Assembly: GCF_006538325.1 (NCBI RefSeq) | Contig: NZ_BJKK01000009.1 | Coordinates: forward strand, 124,001 to 188,000 | Direction: 5' to 3' | Origin: Alteromonas sp. KUL42 | GTDB lineage: Bacteria; Pseudomonadota; Gammaproteobacteria; Enterobacterales; Alteromonadaceae | Length of the DNA: 64,000 nt | In this document: positions 9,774 to 17,654 of the stretch, piece after piece | Layout: each line of letters starts with the position of its first letter | How positions within the stretch are numbered: the stretch's first letter is position 1 | The notes under the pieces: model-generated | What the model saw: only the letters and a program-made list of their open reading frames with translations | Told to the model about the DNA's origin: nothing | Database searches by the model: none | Program-made: the position numbers and the translations under genes

Positions 9774-9804
9774 AGTGTAAACTCTATACTTGGTATAGAG
9801 TCAA
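9774..9804 (-). promoter_or_regulatory. MerR-type promoter and operator of the metal operon
   Basis: On the minus strand a TTGACT -35 (9799-9804) and TACACT -10 (9774-9779) are separated by 19 bp, the over-long spacer that MerR-family activators correct by untwisting DNA. The spacer is filled by a perfect 9-bp dyad, ACTCTATAC / GTATAGAGT (9781-9801). It lies between the divergent CDF gene and the merR-family gene and should control both. Confidence 0.85.
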
Positions 9805-9821
9805 GCTTTAGGCAAGTTAAA

Positions 9822-10244
9822 ATGAAAATTGGGCTTCTGGCAGCTAAGACAGGGTTAAGTATTCAGACAATTCGTTTTTATGAGCGTAAATCACTATTGG
9901 CTGCACCTGAGCGAACGGCATCGAATTATCGAAGCTACTCTGAAGATGCACTGAAGCAGTTATTGTTTATAAAGCAATGTCGCGCATTAGATATGACAAT
10001 CGAGGAAATTAAATTAGTACTGGAAACCCGAGCAAACCCAGAGAATAGCTGCGAAAACGTTAATACTACAATAGATAAGCATGTTGACGATATCGAACAT
10101 CGGATAGCTGAATTAAAAGTACTACAAGAAACACTGATTTCAATTCGTTCTGCTTGCGATCATGATAAGAAGGTTAAAGAGTGCGGGGTATTGCATCAAT
10201 TAGATAGCATTGCAGAAGTGTGTTCTTCTAGTACGGAGAATTAG
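9822..10244 (+). CDS. cadR: MerR-family heavy-metal regulator (CadR/PbrR/ZntR type)
   Basis: A 140-residue dimeric activator. Residues 1-70 form the winged helix-turn-helix (IGLLAAKTGLSIQTIRFYERKSLL, then NYRSY). The dimerisation helix is followed by metal-ligand cysteines: ENSCENV near residue 76, RSACDHDKK near 111 and VKECGVL near 119, with a further Cys near the end, the pattern of Cd(II)/Pb(II) sensors rather than Hg sensors. It is divergent from the seven-gene metal operon with the MerR promoter between. I infer activation of that operon by Cd, Pb or Zn. The symbol is a best fit, not proven. Confidence 0.75.
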   Translation: MKIGLLAAKTGLSIQTIRFYERKSLLAAPERTASNYRSYSEDALKQLLFIKQCRALDMTIEEIKLVLETRANPENSCENVNTTIDKHVDDIEHRIAELKVLQETLISIRSACDHDKKVKECGVLHQLDSIAEVCSSSTEN

Positions 10245-10444
10245 TCTCGAATTATCAGTTTTATGTTGGAGCTTTGTCATAGGTATTCGGCTAAAGCAGC
10301 CATTCAATTTTTATTAGTAGCATGACCGTTGATTACCTCATTCGTGTCATTAAAATCTTAATGAGCCAAGGTCTGCTTCACGTGCACAAGAGACTGTCAA
10401 TTTTGGTCTAGCTCTATCTCTGAAAGTGTCAGGTTAAGTGACGA

Positions 10445-10460
10445 CTAATCCAGTTTAGCG
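10445..10460. repeat. 16-bp target duplication, left
   Basis: CTAATCCAGTTTAGCG sits immediately outside the left end of the element and is repeated exactly and in the same orientation at 13667-13682. A 16-bp duplication is expected for the IS1202-type group with 15-18 bp duplications. Confidence 0.85.
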
Positions 10461-10562
10461 TGTTAACACCAAGCGACTTTGTCGTATCTTAATTACCAAG
10501 CGATTCTGTCGGTCATTTTTTTATGTGCCTGTTAGTGTTTTGTTTTTTGAATACTAGAAGGC

Positions 10563-12092
10563 ATGTTGAGGATGATTGTGATGGATTCTAAAGCTCAACT
10601 CACCGTTGATATAATAGCTAAAGTGGTTGAAGGTAAAATATCGATTGCCAATGCTACCAAGTTACTCAATAAATCCCGACGTTCAATTGAACGCTATATA
10701 AAACGCTATCAAGAAGTCGGTATTCAGTTTGTGGTGCATGGTAATTGCGGTAAATCACCCCCGAATAAAACGCCTATTTCGATAAAAAAAGCCGTTCAAG
10801 CGTTAATTAAGGATAAGTATTTTGATTTGAATTTACTGCACTTAGCCGAGCAGTTGGCTGAGAATGAACACATTGTTGTTAAGCGTGAGACCTTACGTGG
10901 TTGGGCGCACGATATTCATCATGTAAAGCGAGCTAAGCGTCGTCGTAGCCATGTTCGTAAACGCAGAGAACGTATGGCCGCACCGGGCTTAATGATGCAA
11001 ATGGATGGTAGTCCGCACCGTTGGTTTGGTAACAAAAAGCATTGTCTCATTGCGATGATAGATGATGCCACCAGTGAAGTTTATGCTGAATTCTTCCCAT
11101 CAGAGACCACCGTTGGATGTTTGAAAGTCATGCGTGACTGCCTTGAAAAGAAAGGTGTGTTTAAAACACTTTATGTGGACAGAGCCGGAATCTATGGTGG
11201 GCCTAAGCGTTGTAACTTCTCACAAATGCAACGCGCTTGTGAGGAGCTGGGCATTGAAATTATCTTTGCCAATTCCCCACAAGGTAAAGGGCGCGTTGAA
11301 CGAGCGTTCGAAACCTTCCAAGACAGGTTGGTGCCCGAACTTAGGTTGAACAATATCAACGATATCGCCGCTGCCAATGCTTACCTTAAGCATGTCTTCA
11401 TTCCGCAGTTCTGGCAGTCGAAAGTCCAAGTGAAATCAAAGCAAGCACCTGAATTTACGCCTCTGTCAAAACACATCAACCTTGATGATATCTGCGTCAT
11501 TAAAGACCATCGTAAAATACGTAACGACCATACCTTCAGTTATGGCAACAAATTCTACCTCATTGATTCACCGCTCAAGCACTCCATTGCCAATCAGAAA
11601 ATCGAGATAAGGAACACGAGTAAAAAAGGGTTTACCGCTCACTTCGCTGGTCGCAAACTGAAGATCTCGGAAGTTAATGAGCCAAGCAAACTGGCATCAG
11701 AAGACTTGGCAGTACAGAAGAAACTTGAAGTATTAGCGTTAATCGAAAAGCTCGGAAGCGTCAGTGCTGCATCACGCCAAAGTGGCGTCTCACGAGACAC
11801 TATTCATCGGCACTTAAGAATGGTTAAGCGAGGTGGCCCTGATGCGCTAAAACGGCAAGAAACGCCTAACATACGGCATAAAAACTGTGTAGATATGGAA
11901 ATCGAGAAAGCGGTAATCGAGTTCTCTCTTGAACATCCTCACCTTGGTCAGCAGAAGGTGGCACATAAGCTAACAGAAGCATTAGGCATTGATGTTAGCC
12001 CAAATGGCGTGCGCAGTATGTGGTTGAGAAATGATATGAATACAACCGCACTGAGAATTGAGAGATCACTAGCTTTGCATGAATCAGCATAA
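10563..12092 (+). CDS. DDE transposase, ISNCY/IS1202 family
   Basis: A 509-residue transposase. An N-terminal helix-turn-helix region (ATKLLNKSRRSIERYIKRYQ) is followed by an rve-type integrase core with acidic residues in MQMDGSPHRWF, LYVDRAGIYG and GKGRVERAFET, the D-D-E triad, and by a C-terminal region with a second helix-turn-helix (GSVSAASRQSGVSRDTIHRHL). This domain order and length match the integrase-catalytic ISNCY proteins of the IS1202 group. In-frame ATGs at 10563, 10572 and 10581 are all possible starts; TTGAGG best fits the third. Paired 17-bp end modules are its likely binding sites. Confidence 0.85.
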   Translation: MLRMIVMDSKAQLTVDIIAKVVEGKISIANATKLLNKSRRSIERYIKRYQEVGIQFVVHGNCGKSPPNKTPISIKKAVQALIKDKYFDLNLLHLAEQLAENEHIVVKRETLRGWAHDIHHVKRAKRRRSHVRKRRERMAAPGLMMQMDGSPHRWFGNKKHCLIAMIDDATSEVYAEFFPSETTVGCLKVMRDCLEKKGVFKTLYVDRAGIYGGPKRCNFSQMQRACEELGIEIIFANSPQGKGRVERAFETFQDRLVPELRLNNINDIAAANAYLKHVFIPQFWQSKVQVKSKQAPEFTPLSKHINLDDICVIKDHRKIRNDHTFSYGNKFYLIDSPLKHSIANQKIEIRNTSKKGFTAHFAGRKLKISEVNEPSKLASEDLAVQKKLEVLALIEKLGSVSAASRQSGVSRDTIHRHLRMVKRGGPDALKRQETPNIRHKNCVDMEIEKAVIEFSLEHPHLGQQKVAHKLTEALGIDVSPNGVRSMWLRNDMNTTALRIERSLALHESA

Positions 12093-12122
12093 TAAATAGC
12101 CAGTTGTTTAACTGACTACTTT

Positions 12123-12335
12123 TCAATTACAACAACTGTTGCCCTCTTGAATTGGAGGGCACTTCACTGTTCCATATGAGCAATAAACGCAGCAGTCGCC
12201 GCTCAAAGGCTTTAGCAGTGTTTTACATTTAGTGCATTCATAAAAAAATTGGCATGCAGTGGTTGGCATTTCTTCTTGCTGGCTGTAATCGCAATGTGGG
12301 CAAGTAATCGTCGATGAGAGTTCTATTTTCGCCAT
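12123..12335 (-). CDS. GDCCVxC-domain small Cys-rich protein
   Basis: A 70-residue protein with ITCPHCDYSQ near the start, ECTKCK in the middle and the family signature GDCCVYCSYGTVKCPPIQ near the end, then a terminal SCCN. The GDCCVxC family recurs in mercury operons, and some members carry selenocysteine at one of the signature cysteines; here both are Cys. It probably binds Hg(II) or a related thiophilic metal in the cytoplasm. I place the start at ATG 12335, nine bases after GAGGAA, not at an upstream TTG. It is the last gene of the mer cassette. Confidence 0.75.
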   Translation of the reverse strand: MAKIELSSTITCPHCDYSQQEEMPTTACQFFYECTKCKTLLKPLSGDCCVYCSYGTVKCPPIQEGNSCCN

Positions 12336-12384
12336 AGTTTTGTGTTCCTCTGAGGGTTTCAATATCGTTCAACTAGCGACGGCC

Positions 12385-12660
12385 TTACGACTTCACTAAT
12401 GAAGGATAACCAGCATTCTTTGTAGCCTTTGTTAGTGCATCAGGATTTGTTATCTCATCGTCAAATGTTACAACAGCAAGTTTATTTTCAAATGTCACTT
12501 CCACTTGTTTAACGCCTTTAACGCGCTCAAGTGCTTTTTCTACTGTTATCGGGCACGTTACACAATCCATAGACGGAACTTCTAACGTAACAGTTACATC
12601 TTTTGCAAACGTCGCCGTGCTGCTTATCAACAATAAAGTTGTAATCAATAACTTCTTCAT
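12385..12660 (-). CDS. merP: MerP periplasmic mercury-binding protein
   Basis: A 91-residue exported heavy-metal-associated-domain protein: signal peptide ending TFA, then the MerP signature SMDCVTCPITVEKAL whose two Cys hold Hg(II) for transfer to MerT. The rest of the ferredoxin-like fold is complete. I start it at ATG 12660, five bases after GGAGAG; an upstream TTG would add four residues without a better site. It is 32 bp after merT. Confidence 0.9.
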   Translation of the reverse strand: MKKLLITTLLLISSTATFAKDVTVTLEVPSMDCVTCPITVEKALERVKGVKQVEVTFENKLAVVTFDDEITNPDALTKATKNAGYPSLVKS

Positions 12661-12692
12661 TTTTCTCTCCAATTAGAGTTAAGTGGTAGCAC

Positions 12693-13037
12693 CTACACGA
12701 CCCATATGATCCAGTAGTTGCTGGTAACAAAAACAAACGCCAACAGTGTGGTAAACCAAAATACTGCTTTTCGTCGTGTTCTTACCTTTGGGACTGCACA
12801 AGCCTCGTCATCCGCACAGTTTTCAACAGGCTGATGTATCTTCCACCCAGCAAAGCCAAATAAAACTACAACCACGAATATAAAAATAGGACGATAAGGG
12901 TCTAAGAGTGTTAAATGACTAATCCATGAACCACTTATACCCAATAAAAGTAAAACAAGAGGCCCGGCACAGCAGGCACTTGCACCGATTGCTGCGGCAA
13001 GCCCGCCTAAGATTGATAGTTGACTACTTTTTGCCAT
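12693..13037 (-). CDS. merT: MerT mercuric ion transporter
   Basis: A 114-residue inner-membrane protein with three hydrophobic segments. The Cys pair in helix 1 (ASACCAGPLVLL, Cys22-Cys23) and the cytoplasmic-loop pair (Cys74 and Cys80 in NCADDEACAVP) match the four mercury-relay cysteines of MerT. It takes Hg(II) from MerP into the cytoplasm, where it would normally be passed to MerA. No merA is present in the element or elsewhere in the window, so uptake without reduction is odd unless merA is encoded elsewhere. Confidence 0.9.
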   Translation of the reverse strand: MAKSSQLSILGGLAAAIGASACCAGPLVLLLLGISGSWISHLTLLDPYRPIFIFVVVVLFGFAGWKIHQPVENCADDEACAVPKVRTRRKAVFWFTTLLAFVFVTSNYWIIWVV

Positions 13038-13069
13038 ATTTACGTTTATTACACTGTTCTTTTAAGCAC

Positions 13070-13101
13070 AGCATAAACTCCGTATATGGGTACGGAGTCA
13101 A
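13070..13101 (-). promoter_or_regulatory. MerR promoter/operator of merTP
   Basis: On the minus strand TTGACT (13096-13101) and TATGCT (13070-13075) stand 20 bp apart (19 if TTATGC is used), around the dyad ACTCCGTA / TACGGAGT (13077-13098). This is very close to the classical mer operator. It lies between merR and merT, which point the same way, unlike the divergent layout of Tn21-type mer operons. Confidence 0.8.
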
Positions 13102-13114
13102 GTGATGAGTCATT

Positions 13115-13498
13115 TTACGGTTGAAGTGACTGAATGATTGGGCAATCTTTATCACTTGGATTAGTTTTACAGTCTGAAATGAGCGAGACAAGGCTGTCTT
13201 TAAGGTTAAGCAAATCTCTTAACTTATCTTCAATTACTGCAAGCTTTTGCTCAGCGAGTTGCTGAACATCTTCACAATTACTAGCACTTAATATTAATAA
13301 TGATGATATTTCCGCCAATGTAAAACCTAAATACTGTGCACGCTTTATGAACAATAGTCTTGAAAGTGCTTGTTCTGTATATTGCCTGTATCCCTGTATC
13401 GGTTTGATGGGTTGTTCAAGTAAGCCTTTGCGTTCATAGAAACGAACGGTCTCTACACCAACATTTGCCTCTTTGGCGAGTTTACTGATTGTATACAT
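13115..13498 (-). CDS. merR: MerR mercury-responsive regulator
   Basis: A 127-residue MerR. The winged helix (ISKLAKEANVGVETVRFYERKGLL) is followed by Cys75, Cys110 and Cys119, in NCEDVQQLAE, LISDC and KDCPII. Their spacing equals that of the Hg-binding Cys82/117/126 of Tn501 MerR, with a constant offset of seven, so Hg(II) sensing is well supported. It sits upstream of merT on the same strand and should control the promoter at 13070-13101. Confidence 0.9.
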   Translation of the reverse strand: MYTISKLAKEANVGVETVRFYERKGLLEQPIKPIQGYRQYTEQALSRLLFIKRAQYLGFTLAEISSLLILSASNCEDVQQLAEQKLAVIEDKLRDLLNLKDSLVSLISDCKTNPSDKDCPIIQSLQP

Positions 13499-13666
13499 TG
13501 GCTACCTTTAATATTCTGGTTAATTCAATAATATACAAAACGTCTAATTAACTCATGCTTCAAAGGAAATATTTGCATATTTATTGAAGTGGATAATACT
13601 AACTGTTACCTTAAATGCGACAAAGTCGCTCGGTAATTAGACCGACATAATCCCTTGGTAATCACA

Positions 13667-13682
13667 CTAATCCAGTTTAGCG
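13667..13682. repeat. 16-bp target duplication, right
   Basis: Second copy of CTAATCCAGTTTAGCG, directly outside the ACA right end of the element, exact match and same orientation as 10445-10460. Confidence 0.85.
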
Positions 13683-13698
13683 GACTTCTTCAAAGGCG

Positions 13699-14496
13699 CT
13701 ACTTTACATCTTCTTCTATTGGAATAGATTCCCAATAGTTGTTCCACCAATCGAGCGGCATTAGTTTTATTGATACTTCAAAGTGCTTTTCAAACAACCG
13801 ATAAGTCTTGTCAACGTATTTGCAGGATCTATACAAGTAGTCGGGGTCGAGCGGCACGTCTAGTAGAGCAGGAATCAAGTGGTGCTTATGTAGTGGATTT
13901 TTGCAACGAGTCATATTGTAAACTGAAACATGGGGCCACATGCTATGCGCCCCTTGGCTAAAGGGCGTGTAAGCAAAATTATAAAGGTCTTCGCAATCTG
14001 CCTCTTGCGCCATTTTCCTACAATTTAAATTCGACCACGTTCCAACATCCACTTCGACAAAAAATTCATTGCGTTGTGAATTAATCCAATGCTCTCTAAA
14101 CTCTATCATTTGTTGAAGATCTTCTTTGTCTTCTTGATATTCCTCCTTTTCTAACAGGAGCTTGTAGTGTTCGATAAGTAACTTTGCTTCACCCAGACCA
14201 TGCATAATGTATTTATGGGGTCGCTCTTCCAAATCATCCATCATCCACGCAAGCGTGATATATAAATCGGTCATAGAGCGTAAGAATAATGGTGCAGAAT
14301 GTCCGTTCCATGTTGAGGGAGCTTGAGCCAACTCGATGGAGAGAGTAATTTGTCGAGATAAAAGACCACCAATGGCAGATAATGCCTCCAGTTTATCCGC
14401 GGGAATTTTAACTTTAGTCCAAACTTCATCGAAACTGTCCACTAGATAATCGACGTAGCCACTTACTAATTCTTCAATATCCATTGTCGCATCCAT
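13699..14496 (-). CDS. DUF5677-like protein
   Basis: A 265-residue, largely helical protein without signal peptide or membrane helix. The mid-N-terminal segment (SAPLFLRSMTDLYITLAWMM) and the later YTPFSQGAHSMWPHVSVYNM resemble DUF5677 proteins, which have unknown function and turn up in accessory regions. It is the third gene of a tight minus-strand operon; its start lies 23 bases inside the preceding gene. The IS1202-type element has inserted 16 bp after its stop without damaging it. Function unknown; candidate defence component by association only. Confidence 0.5.
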   Translation of the reverse strand: MDATMDIEELVSGYVDYLVDSFDEVWTKVKIPADKLEALSAIGGLLSRQITLSIELAQAPSTWNGHSAPLFLRSMTDLYITLAWMMDDLEERPHKYIMHGLGEAKLLIEHYKLLLEKEEYQEDKEDLQQMIEFREHWINSQRNEFFVEVDVGTWSNLNCRKMAQEADCEDLYNFAYTPFSQGAHSMWPHVSVYNMTRCKNPLHKHHLIPALLDVPLDPDYLYRSCKYVDKTYRLFEKHFEVSIKLMPLDWWNNYWESIPIEEDVK

Positions 14497-15229
14497 CTAA
14501 ATCAAAAGCCTCATTCCAAAAAGTCTCTGGCCAATTGTTTTCAGGAACCCCTATTTCTTTCAAAAAAGAAGCTGCTGCAAATCCGTTGATATGAGCGCGA
14601 GCAAAACTTGCAACACGCTTTGCATCATCAGACTCTGGCGCTTTGAATATTGCATTGAAGTCAGGCAAGTCGATATGAGCAGAAATTTTCATTCGCCCAG
14701 ATATTATCTCTGCGTAAACCGCAGTAACCTGAACTTTGGTCGCTTTTGATGACAGTCTATCCAAAAGCGCCTCTACATCCTCTTTCAGCATTTCAATGGC
14801 ATCTTCACGGTCAATACCATACTGGTGCTCAGAAAAAAGAAACGCTAATGGATAGCTCTTTAATAAGTGATACTGATGTTCGAGATTACTTAAAACGTCG
14901 TTGAAATATGGTTTCGTTCTTAATGTCTCATACAATTCATTCTTTTTTGAATCTGACAGAGTTGTATAGCTACCCATGTATTGAAGCGGCGCAATTTTTT
15001 CACCCTCAAAGCAGTTATACGCAGTATCAATAAAATCAACAATGACTTTAGTTGCATTCCTATCGCCAAGACGAAGATATAATGACGACATCCAAATTAA
15101 GCACGGAAGCCGGTCGTTTACAAACGATGTTTCTCTCATCTTGTCGATTTGCATTAAAGGGGGGATGAACTTTTTGCCCACTTTTTTATGATCTTTTAAC
15201 ACCTTTCCTTGGTGGTTACTTTTTTTCAT
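14474..15229 (-). CDS. Unrecognised 251-residue protein of the DUF3800 operon
   Basis: I do not recognise this family. It has a basic N terminus (KGKVLKDHKKVGKKFIPPLMQ), then VNDRLPCLIWMSSLYL and a helical body, no signal peptide and no membrane segment. It lies between the DUF3800 gene (14 bp upstream) and the DUF5677-like gene (23-base overlap), so all three are probably one transcription and translation unit. The conserved spacing suggests the three proteins work together. Confidence 0.6.
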   Translation of the reverse strand: MKKSNHQGKVLKDHKKVGKKFIPPLMQIDKMRETSFVNDRLPCLIWMSSLYLRLGDRNATKVIVDFIDTAYNCFEGEKIAPLQYMGSYTTLSDSKKNELYETLRTKPYFNDVLSNLEHQYHLLKSYPLAFLFSEHQYGIDREDAIEMLKEDVEALLDRLSSKATKVQVTAVYAEIISGRMKISAHIDLPDFNAIFKAPESDDAKRVASFARAHINGFAAASFLKEIGVPENNWPETFWNEAFDLDGCDNGY

Positions 15230-15243
15230 TCTTTTTTTCTACT

Positions 15244-16041
15244 TCACTTAAGTGATTTTGCAGGGAGCGGATATCTCAGCTCTACATTCTTCGTATGAAT
15301 TTCACGTTGATCTCGCCTGATATCATGAAAATACCAAATATTAAATTTTCGCTCATAGTCCCAAGTGTCGTGTTTGAGCGAGTCCCAGCCTAAATATGAT
15401 GCAATATGATTCGCCATATCTCGCTTTCTATCAGAGGTTACTTTTCCTTGAAACGCGCTCATAACTGCTCCCAACAGAAAGTCAGCCAGCTGTATTTGCT
15501 GAGAATCTTTTGAGTCTTTAGTCACAACTGTTTGAATCAGAGCATCACCGCCTAATTCTTGTTTTAGGATATTGTTAGCGATTGTATGAAACGCTTCGTC
15601 AGCCTTATTGTATCGCGACGGTAATGGGTCGACTTCGACTCGAAATTCTGATAACTGATTAGGATGTGCTTTTTTAACTGCTTTTATTTTTGAAGAAATA
15701 AGAGTTGTGAAGTGTTTTCGCATTGCAAGGTCGTAGTCACCGTCATGAAATGATTTATCTACCAATCCTTTTCTAATAACTATGCAATGAAAAGCCAGCC
15801 ACGCGTGTTTGAAAAATACATCGGCAAGCTCTTTGTAAAAATCAATGTTATTTTTCTGATGAGCACGTTGCCATTTAATTTCGTTTGTATATCGATACTT
15901 TTCCCTAAGATTTCTGATGATACGAACAAAATCGCCGCGACGTTGGTACTTCATCCACAAGGAACCAAAACCGTAGTATACCTGCCCATCTATACCAGAT
16001 TCGTCACAGGCAATATGCCAAATTAGCTTTCCTTTTGCCAT
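15244..16041 (-). CDS. DUF3800 protein (RNase H-like fold)
   Basis: A 265-residue cytoplasmic protein. The start WHIACDESGIDGQVYYGFGSLWM and the late IQLADFLLGAVMSAFQG are the two hallmark motifs of DUF3800, a family predicted to have an RNase H-like fold with acidic active-site residues (Asp in DESG, Asp in LADFL, Glu/Asp in FRVEVDPLPSR between). Such proteins are often found in defence islands and mobile DNA. It is first in a three-gene operon. Nuclease activity is predicted from fold only. Confidence 0.75.
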   Translation of the reverse strand: MAKGKLIWHIACDESGIDGQVYYGFGSLWMKYQRRGDFVRIIRNLREKYRYTNEIKWQRAHQKNNIDFYKELADVFFKHAWLAFHCIVIRKGLVDKSFHDGDYDLAMRKHFTTLISSKIKAVKKAHPNQLSEFRVEVDPLPSRYNKADEAFHTIANNILKQELGGDALIQTVVTKDSKDSQQIQLADFLLGAVMSAFQGKVTSDRKRDMANHIASYLGWDSLKHDTWDYERKFNIWYFHDIRRDQREIHTKNVELRYPLPAKSLK

Positions 16042-16529
16042 TTATACACGCCTCCGTATGCATAATCATATTAAACAATGCAACATATAGTATTAGCAAG
16101 TTTAACTTTTAGTCAGGTAGGCGATGTTGTGAAAATTTGGACCTATTGACCCGTTAAGCGCTGATTGCACCAAACATTCCTGAACGACCGGAGTACGTAC
16201 TTTTCTGCCGTTTAATTACAAATATTCGAACGGCTGCTATTGGCACTAAATTGCAGGACTTATTCGCAATTTCCTTAGTAAAGAGCAGGACTCGGGCTCC
16301 TAGACTTAACAGTGGTGAATCAATGGAAATATTATAAACGGTATTACTGGCTCTATAGTATCGATAGTATTTCCTTGAAACCAATTCTTTGTCGCAACAT
16401 GTGTTAAGGCTTAATGTCTAGCGTTACTTTTTTGAGGTATCAGTCTTTTAGTCGTAACAAAAAATAATACCTACGTCATCATTTTTTGGCCTACTAAAAG
16501 CCCATTTGAACAGTAAAAGGAAGTAATAA
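16042..16529. other. Intergenic region before the secreted orphan
   Basis: I see no credible gene. A minus-strand open frame at 16154-16384 has no ribosome binding site and unconvincing composition. The region must hold promoters for the DUF3800 operon and for the plus-strand gene at 16530, but I could not pick reliable boxes. Confidence 0.4.
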
Positions 16530-17351
16530 ATGAAATTAATGTCTATTGGATTTTTTTTAGCTATTCTAGTGTCATTTTCTAAGCTAGCTGTAAGTTCGGA
16601 AGTCGTTGAGTGTTATGATTGCAGCCATTCCGATAAAATTGTGTCATGGGGTATGTTGAACTTAAAGGTTGGTGAAAAAAAGCATATTACGCTTGTTGAT
16701 ATTTACAATAAAAATGCTCGTTCTTTTGATGTAACTCTTTCTCTCACTCCCACTCTTCCAGGGATGCCTGAAGTTCCGGTTGTGACATACATGCTTTCCT
16801 CAGTTCCTTCGGGTATTTCAACAATGATGACGGACCTCAGTAATGCTTCGAACTCTCTGGTGGCCGAAGCTGAAGCAAAATCAATTCCGAAAGAAGTTAT
16901 ATCTTCACCCTGGGAATTCGTTAATTGCAGCTATTGTCGTGCTGATGTAAGCGACTATCTAAATAATAGCTTAGAGGGAAAGATAAAAACTGTAGAAGCG
17001 ACGGCTATCTCCATAGCTCAGGCGCTTAACTTGATTAATACTAGTGTGCCAAACCAGTTTCAAATTCCACTTGAAACTGGCGGCAGTATTTTAGTTGAAT
17101 TAACAGTAATTAACTCTCCAATAAAGTTAGAAGTTAAAATACTCAGAATTCTTGATACTAACAATAATGAAGTACAGCAAGATGTAACTAAGTTGAACAA
17201 TATGAACATCAAAGCGGCGCTAGAGGCTCACATAGAAGATATGAACAACTATTTGAGCCCACTAGGATACGGCGTAAACATGAATTCTTTAATTTTTAGT
17301 GGTGGATTTTACAGAGGAAGGATAACGATAGAACGCTTCGATTATAAATAG
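16530..17351 (+). CDS. Secreted protein of unknown function with CxxC pairs
   Basis: A 273-residue protein with a clear signal peptide (KLMSIGFFLAILVSFSKLAVSS) and a good ribosome binding site (AAAAGGAAG) seven to eight bases before ATG. The mature part opens with CYDCSHSD and later has NCSYCRAD, two Cys-x-x-Cys pairs that may form disulfides or bind metal. The C-terminal half is rich in beta-prone and Asn/Ser residues. I do not recognise the family. It stands alone, followed by a terminator-like hairpin at 17430-17461, so it is probably a single-gene transcript. Confidence 0.6.
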   Translation: MKLMSIGFFLAILVSFSKLAVSSEVVECYDCSHSDKIVSWGMLNLKVGEKKHITLVDIYNKNARSFDVTLSLTPTLPGMPEVPVVTYMLSSVPSGISTMMTDLSNASNSLVAEAEAKSIPKEVISSPWEFVNCSYCRADVSDYLNNSLEGKIKTVEATAISIAQALNLINTSVPNQFQIPLETGGSILVELTVINSPIKLEVKILRILDTNNNEVQQDVTKLNNMNIKAALEAHIEDMNNYLSPLGYGVNMNSLIFSGGFYRGRITIERFDYK

Positions 17352-17429
17352 CGATACCTATCTTTGCTGTACTAAATCTTTCCAAAAGCTACGAAATTTG
17401 TTTTTAAGCAACTAGAGATACTTCTATTA

Positions 17430-17461
17430 AAAAGCTTGGCCCTTGTTTGGGCTTAGCTTTT
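17430..17461 (+). terminator. Hairpin terminator after the secreted orphan
   Basis: AAAAGCT...GCCC / GGGC...AGCTTTT forms a stem around a TTGTTT loop, 80 bp after the stop at 17351. The A-rich and T-rich outer arms make it usable in both directions. Confidence 0.6.
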
Positions 17462-17654
17462 GGTGTAGCCGTTTACAAGGATAATAGGTTTCATAGTTTG
17501 AGACTATTTTGAGTTTTTATAAATCCGTGGATAACCAAAGATTACTGCATATGCTGCTCGTCTAAGCGTACAATTGAAGCTAAAGCGGCCACCTGAAGAA
17601 CTAGAGGCTATGAAGTACTTTTATTGCTGCAACTAAGAACATCAGCACATAAGT

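Larger units (their letters stand above)
10461..13666 (+). mobile_element. IS1202/ISNCY-type element carrying a mer cassette
   Basis: A 3206-bp element with ends TGT...ACA, flanked by exact 16-bp direct repeats. Its terminal inverted repeats are long and built from two 17-bp modules each, ACCAAGCGAYTYTGTCG and variants: left at 10468-10484 and 10495-10511, right (inverted) at 13643-13659 and 13618-13634. The plus-strand transposase fills the left half; the right half holds merR, merT, merP and a GDCCVxC gene on the minus strand, converging on the transposase. Both ends, both duplications and all genes look intact, so it may still be mobile. It is inserted 16 bp beyond the stop codon of the DUF5677-like gene. 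Confidence 0.85.

Noticed and set aside
16154..16384. Minus-strand 76-codon open frame
   Set aside because: No ribosome binding site, odd composition and no recognisable motif; treated as chance.
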